9,895 nucleotides of DNA, taken from contig CABMIA010000126.1 of the NCBI GenBank assembly GCA_902386085.1, forward strand, positions 1-9,895, read 5' to 3'. A program made the position numbers and the translations under genes. Position 1 is the stretch's first letter. Each line of letters opens with the position of its first letter. Under the pieces are notes generated by a model that was not told the DNA's origin, did no database searches, and saw nothing but the letters and a program-made list of their open reading frames with translations. Shown here piece by piece: positions 7,101-9,895 of the stretch. Source of the DNA: an uncultured archaeon (GTDB lineage Archaea > Halobacteriota > Methanosarcinia > Methanosarcinales > Methanoperedenaceae).

Positions 7101-7923
7101 GGATCCGCCGACCGAGGTATATAAGAACGGGAATGCCGCGGCTCAAATCGGGTCGCTAGCCGACGGCACCCAGATATGGAGAGTATACTCCAACAGCGTG
7201 GACACACATCCCATGCACTGGCACATGTTCAATGTGCAGGTGATTAACCGTATCGGGCAGTTGGACGGGGCGATAAAGCCGCCTGATCCCAACGAGCTGG
7301 GCTGGAGAGAAACACTACGAATGAATCCTCTGGAAGACACTGTTGTGGCGATTCGTCCGATTAAGCCTGATCTCCCATGGGATCTTCCCAACAACATCCG
7401 TCCTCTGGATGTGACTGCACCGCTTGGCACCAAGATGCAGTTCCAAAACATCGATCCATCTGGTCAAACCGCGAACGTTACCAACCACCTGGTCAACTTC
7501 GGTGAGGAGTTCGTCTGGCACTGCCATATACTTGGTCATGAAGAGATTATGATAATGCGCCCGATGTCACTTGTGGTTACACCAAATGCTCCTTCCAATC
7601 TGAAAGCGCAAAGGACAGACAAAACTGTTATTAAGTTAACATGGACGGACAATTCTACGGATGAGACCGACTGGACTATCCAGAGAAAAACAGGCGCATC
7701 CGATTGGGCAACCATAGCAACAGTGCCGTCCACAACAGGTCCGACAAAAGGCACCAAGGTGAGATACACCGACAATACGGGGGCAAGTGATACGACCTAT
7801 TACTACAGGATACTGGCAACCAATATTGTTGGCGACACGACGGTGTACGCTCCTGGGGTTGGTTACCCGAACATGGCGGCCGATTCAGCACCGTCCAACA
7901 CAGACACCGCAACTACGAAATAG
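4132..7923 (+). CDS. Large secreted multicopper oxidase with fibronectin type III domain (OmpB-like architecture)
   Basis: The 1263-residue product has an N-terminal hydrophobic segment (about 21-45) after a basic tail, so it is exported or membrane-anchored. The four copper motifs are complete: HLHGG (328-332), YHDHA (392-396), HPMHWH (1026-1031) and HCHILGHEEIMIM (1130-1142), giving type 1 and trinuclear type 2/3 ligands. Such enzymes couple oxidation of a substrate (metals, phenols) to four-electron O2 reduction. Cupredoxin 2 carries the usual PAERAEVIVDFS motif but is interrupted by a Gly-rich double repeat (about 604-695). A fibronectin type III domain occupies about 1153-1250; the C-terminus has no sorting signal. 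Eight cysteines form four close pairs; the ninth (1131) binds copper. From memory, Geobacter OmpB, needed for Fe(III)-oxide reduction, has a similar size and layout. A surface metal-redox role is inferred; Cu(I) or Mn oxidation is an alternative. It is a single-gene unit with its own Shine-Dalgarno and terminator. Confidence 0.92.
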   Translation: MLKYEPAKARRKSRIIHVSNGFIGIVLTAGILFSVLLVNSSVVGVASTGSDAASIGAATSTTMQDQTLNTNALDAHTKHRTTSAERKAAAIRAHKNPASGALVTAPNPGGIPDYFGTTPNYANSPAPTADPVTGTTSGGIRKFVDSLPGVGPDPVPGAILFGKNNLGQYIPLAQADNTTYPGSDYYEIGLVQYTEKMHSDLKPTLLRGYVQLSTAKVPGKHVALINPDGTPVLNAAGGQVYAVDNPHYLGPLIYSHTDRPVRVKFTNFLPTGAGGDLFLPVDTTIMGAGVGPKVTDPSINDNGTYCGTNLTSPNTPANCYAQNRVTIHLHGGNTPWISDGSQDMWTTPAGEKTQYPKGVSTKNVPDMDNGIEPAGTMTFYYTNQQSARLMFYHDHAYGITRLNVYAGIAAPYIVDDNVEAGLESNGIIPAVRDEAPLVIQDKTYLPDASTLAAEDPTWPFALNTSRSDLWFPHVYMPNQNFPADATNAALDVNPMGRWDYGPWMFPSVPAVVNYTSFPNPRFATNPCGNPPVAPCEYQFNHGTPLPSVVPEAFVDTTVINGNAYPYLNVGRNAYEFEVLDAANDRGYNLQLYYASTAGPFVKFTGGGGSGASAALTVDATGSITGYTITSGGAGYTSAPDVAVFDARGHIPAGSGAVITAGVDLNASNVTYGTVVNMMIVNGGSSYSVPTLCIGNAVSNPGLCTEVRMVPAVPGAAAFPADNTNPNGDWTATTGNAANPYAILDGRIGGVPDPAAIPPTNMIQIKSEGGILPAPVVIPNRPVGFDYNNSVPGVLNVREKALFMDPAERAEVIVDFSRIPDGSTLILYSDAPIPITGADPRYDYFTDGPDNTLIGGAPSTIPGYGPNIRTLMQFRVNAAVGGGLASFSMTNLTNAQPQAYAQSQDKPIVPESAYNAAFHTGNGNTYVGFPDTSITINGTMLGMKPKSINDAFDPMYGGLYTTLGVALPATPCTYSTSPNVSDACPIPYNHWDPPTEVYKNGNAAAQIGSLADGTQIWRVYSNSVDTHPMHWHMFNVQVINRIGQLDGAIKPPDPNELGWRETLRMNPLEDTVVAIRPIKPDLPWDLPNNIRPLDVTAPLGTKMQFQNIDPSGQTANVTNHLVNFGEEFVWHCHILGHEEIMIMRPMSLVVTPNAPSNLKAQRTDKTVIKLTWTDNSTDETDWTIQRKTGASDWATIATVPSTTGPTKGTKVRYTDNTGASDTTYYYRILATNIVGDTTVYAPGVGYPNMAADSAPSNTDTATTK

Positions 7924-7931
7924 TGGAACAT

Positions 7932-7961
7932 GGGAGGGACCACCCTCCCGAACCTTTTTTT
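7932..7961 (+). terminator. Hairpin plus poly-T terminator of the oxidase gene
   Basis: Perfect 7-bp arms GGGAGGG and CCCTCCC with an ACCA loop (7932-7949) are followed by T7 at 7955-7961 and further T-rich sequence. It lies 8 bp after the oxidase stop and reads on the plus strand. The minus-strand PAPS-reductase transcript would meet the hairpin without a T-run, so it mainly serves the oxidase. Confidence 0.85.
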
Positions 7962-7973
7962 CATTTTATTTTT

Positions 7974-8000
7974 AGCAATTTTACCCGAACCCGGGCAGAA
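7974..8000 (-). repeat. Direct repeat, right copy: 3' end of the PAPS-reductase-like gene
   Basis: Matches 3654-3680 at 26 of 27 positions, in the same orientation, 4320 bp apart. It contains the last six codons and the stop of the minus-strand gene plus 7 bp downstream. With the left copy it brackets the oxidase gene, its upstream region and its terminator. Confidence 0.85.
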
Positions 8001-9780
8001 GCCGGTCGAAATACTTCGCCACAACACATGATACAGTGCATTTCCCGCATCGGATGCACTCTTTCTGTATCTTCAATCCCGGTTCAAGTACAATAGCGTT
8101 GACCGGGCACACTTTCAAACACACCCCGCATTTCGTGCACTTTTTCACCCTGATCAACTGCTTTGCGGTATTCTCAAAAAGCGACAGCGCCTCCTCCTTT
8201 CCGGGAGCATTGACCGAAACGTGCCCTGATGAGAATATCTTGACATTGGATTTATCTATTCTTATCAGCAGCACGCCGAGGTCTTCAGAGAATACATTCT
8301 CTCCAAGCATATTAGCGATATTCAGCGCTTCGGAAAGCATAAGCCCTGTAATCCTGCCTTCCATTGTAAATCCGCCTGTCCTGCACGGCGAAACGCCGCC
8401 CGTTACCACAATGCCGAAGTCTTCCTTTGTTTCTTTCGATACTGTATTTATCCCAAGTTCCTCTGCAAGGCGGCGCATCTTCGGAGGCAGCGTTTTCCAT
8501 CGCCAGAAACCGTGCTCTATGAACTTGTCCGAAAGACCGTGCTCCTCTGCCCACGCCAGGAGGTATTCATTCCATCGCGCAAAAAGCTCAGGATGCAGTT
8601 CCTTGAACCTGTAATATTCAGCGCTTAGCTCTGCAGGGCATAACCAGCACCCGACGCGCTCAAAACCGAGGTCGTACAGCGGATTGTACTCAAGTTTGCG
8701 ATAGTAAATGTAAAGCCATACCTCGATCGCGCGCCAGTTGCGGATCGGGAACACGCTCACCTGCCCGGGGATGAAGGGATTCTCTTCTTTCGGGGCGATT
8801 TGCGCGCGCGCGAAAGACTCAAATTTCCTTTTCCCGTCGATGGTGAGGCACTTCCGCCCTCCACGGGTGCATTCTTCCATTACCGTATTAATGGGCGCGA
8901 GTTTGCAGACCTTGCAGCACCACCTGAAATCCTTTGCAGGCGGGCCGAAGTTCGGAAGATTCTCCCGGAAAGCTTCTCCCGCCCTGACCTCCACTAAATC
9001 TATTTTATTTCCAGCGCAGAACTTTCTCACGAACTCCACCGTTTCCGGGAACTCAATCCCGGTATTAGCAAAGAATACTTTTATCGGTGTTTTCACGGCG
9101 CTTCTGGTAAGGTCAAGCGTGGTAAGGCTGTCCTTTCCCCCGCTGAAGGAAACATAAACAGGTGAGGCCATGAATTCTTTCTGGTTGGCTATGCCGCGGA
9201 TCGTGTTCACAGCGTCCTTTACCAGCCGTTTCATGTGAGGCGCGCTGGCGCGGATGATTTCTTCGCGCGATGGGGTTTTTGGAAGGAACAATGCCTTCCC
9301 GGAATCGATTTTCTTTACCTTCAAAGATTGTCCCCGGGTTTTTATTTCGCTGCTTTCCCTGTACGACACGCCAAACCCGCTAAGGTTCCTATCGGTGACA
9401 AGAACAGTATCGCCTTTCCCGATGTCGTCAGAACACTCTATGATTTCAGTTCCATCGATCGTTTTCCCGCTGAGATGGCCACCTTTCGAGGATATTTTAA
9501 CAAGCTTTTTCCGGATACCCGATTCAAGAAGCGCCTTTGCTCCCTCTATCATCAGATCGAGTTTGAACCTCAGGTCTTTCATATCGAATCTCAATACCCC
9601 GAAGCGAAGGCCGTCCACGATTATTTCATCGGTTTTATCTTCCCCGGGGATTTTATTGAGAAGGGTGAGTTTCCCTGGAAGCGGATTGGCCCCAAAAGAG
9701 TTTAGGACAAGTTCATCGATTATAGCTTTTTCATGCGGCGAGGCGAATCTCAAATCGCCGGGCTGGGATAGTTCAATCAT
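7981..9780 (-). CDS. PAPS-reductase-like PP-loop protein with PUA-like and 2x[4Fe-4S] ferredoxin domains
   Basis: 599 residues from ATG 9780. The N-terminal part (about 1-85) is unassigned. A PUA-like beta domain follows (about 90-158), with KLVKISSKGGHLSGKTI and DTVLVTDRN. The PAPS-reductase/ATP-pyrophosphatase domain (about 205-385) has the PP-loop SFSGGKDS (211-218). Cys 288, 289 and 292 plus Cys 378 and 381 (CCKVC and CWLC) resemble the CC/CxxC [4Fe-4S] motif of APS reductases. A middle domain (about 450-540) leads to two ferredoxin motifs (Cys 548, 551, 554, 558 and 575, 578, 581, 585). Known of the family: adenylylated or phosphoadenylylated sulfate reduction, or sulfur-transfer chemistry. 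The ferredoxin domain suggests internal electron delivery. The substrate of this archaeal fusion is not established here. The frame continues upstream through one TGA into a zinc-ribbon-like segment (9796-9867), so ATG 9780 may be only an internal start. Convergent with the oxidase. Confidence 0.88.
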   Translation of the reverse strand: MIELSQPGDLRFASPHEKAIIDELVLNSFGANPLPGKLTLLNKIPGEDKTDEIIVDGLRFGVLRFDMKDLRFKLDLMIEGAKALLESGIRKKLVKISSKGGHLSGKTIDGTEIIECSDDIGKGDTVLVTDRNLSGFGVSYRESSEIKTRGQSLKVKKIDSGKALFLPKTPSREEIIRASAPHMKRLVKDAVNTIRGIANQKEFMASPVYVSFSGGKDSLTTLDLTRSAVKTPIKVFFANTGIEFPETVEFVRKFCAGNKIDLVEVRAGEAFRENLPNFGPPAKDFRWCCKVCKLAPINTVMEECTRGGRKCLTIDGKRKFESFARAQIAPKEENPFIPGQVSVFPIRNWRAIEVWLYIYYRKLEYNPLYDLGFERVGCWLCPAELSAEYYRFKELHPELFARWNEYLLAWAEEHGLSDKFIEHGFWRWKTLPPKMRRLAEELGINTVSKETKEDFGIVVTGGVSPCRTGGFTMEGRITGLMLSEALNIANMLGENVFSEDLGVLLIRIDKSNVKIFSSGHVSVNAPGKEEALSLFENTAKQLIRVKKCTKCGVCLKVCPVNAIVLEPGLKIQKECIRCGKCTVSCVVAKYFDRLLPGFG

Positions 9781-9795
9781 TGAGCCCTTTTCTTT

Positions 9796-9867
9796 TCAAA
9801 TGCCGCATGCATCTTCAAGTAACGGGGTATTGCACTTTCTGCACCAGAATAGATCTGTATCGGACAT
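9796..9867 (-). other. In-frame upstream segment: zinc-ribbon N-terminus cut off by TGA
   Basis: ATG 9867-9865 opens 23 codons ending in TGA 9798-9796, in exactly the same frame as the PAPS-reductase-like gene; only KEKGS separates the TGA from Met 9780. The peptide has Cys 9, 12 and 21 (WCRKC, then ACGI) and the TGA is codon 24, giving C-x2-C-x8-C-x2-TGA. From memory, archaeal homologues start with a two-CxxC zinc ribbon leading into a P-G-D-x-R segment, and this protein has that segment (QPGDLRF) right after Met 9780. Options are a nonsense mutation from TGC or TGT, a sequencing error, recoding, or a split gene expressed from Met 9780. Full length with the TGA read through would be 628 residues. 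Confidence 0.7.
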
Positions 9868-9884
9868 TCGTTTATGCTACAATG

Positions 9885-9895
9885 TTAATATATTA
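9885..9895 (-). promoter_or_regulatory. TATA box for the PAPS-reductase-like gene
   Basis: TAATATATTA, a self-complementary AT box at the window edge, is centred about 23 nt before ATG 9867. That spacing predicts a leaderless mRNA starting at the upstream ATG rather than at Met 9780, which lies about 110 nt away. Any BRE would be outside the window. Confidence 0.5.

Noticed and set aside
8036..8614. 192-codon plus-strand open frame antisense to the PAPS-reductase-like gene
   Set aside because: It lies entirely opposite a gene with clear catalytic and Fe-S motifs; no ribosome binding site and a low-complexity Ser/Pro/Phe-rich product, as expected for a shadow.
9235..9705. 156-codon plus-strand open frame opposite the PAPS-reductase-like gene
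   Set aside because: Antisense shadow of the PUA-like and N-terminal coding region; no start signals and no recognisable motif.

Overview
The window looks like chromosome (or a large archaeal replicon) from a euryarchaeon related to Methanosarcinales; Candidatus Methanoperedens is my best guess, from family resemblance only. Supporting signs are archaeal TATA boxes 19-31 nt upstream of start codons that lack a Shine-Dalgarno site (leaderless mRNAs), an exported protein with a Methanosarcina-type S-layer-like domain and many N-glycosylation sequons, and a PAPS-reductase/ferredoxin fusion of a type I associate with methanogens. The left 4 kb looks AT-rich by eye; the oxidase and PAPS-reductase genes look clearly richer in GC.

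Layout: (1) 1-339, minus strand: the N-terminal 113 codons of a membrane-anchored DsbA/thioredoxin-fold protein that runs off the left edge. (2) 340-436: a short divergent promoter region. (3) 437-1594, plus: an exported, sequon-rich protein with one S-layer-like domain. (4) 1649-3589, plus: a full-length RecQ helicase with an unusual Cys-rich N-terminus. (5) 3590-4131: a 542-bp gap built partly from copied gene ends: a 27-bp copy of the 3' end of the PAPS-reductase gene fused directly to a 60-bp copy of the recQ promoter and first codons, then a T-rich tract and three consecutive inverted repeats. (6) 4132-7923, plus: a 1263-residue secreted multicopper oxidase with a C-terminal fibronectin type III domain, an architecture I recall for Geobacter OmpB. 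It ends in a strong hairpin/poly-T terminator. (7) 7981-9780, minus: a PP-loop PAPS-reductase-like protein with PUA-like and 2x[4Fe-4S] ferredoxin domains, convergent with the oxidase.

Three observations stand out. First, the PAPS-reductase reading frame continues upstream of its ATG through one in-frame TGA into a 23-codon stretch that supplies three of the four cysteines of a zinc ribbon; the TGA sits exactly where the fourth should be, and a TATA box lies just ahead of the upstream ATG. Second, 27-bp direct repeats (26/27 identical) bracket the oxidase gene, one of them being the end of the PAPS-reductase gene, so the oxidase may be an inserted, excisable module. Third, in the oxidase the residue aligned with the usual axial Met of the type-1 copper site is Ile, and all eight non-ligand cysteines fall into four closely spaced pairs.

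The oxidase, the S-layer-like protein and the DsbA-like protein would all act outside the membrane (oxidative chemistry, envelope, disulfide formation). RecQ and the PAPS-reductase-like protein are cytoplasmic and have no evident pathway link to them. No rRNA, tRNA, CRISPR array, transposase or integrase was seen.
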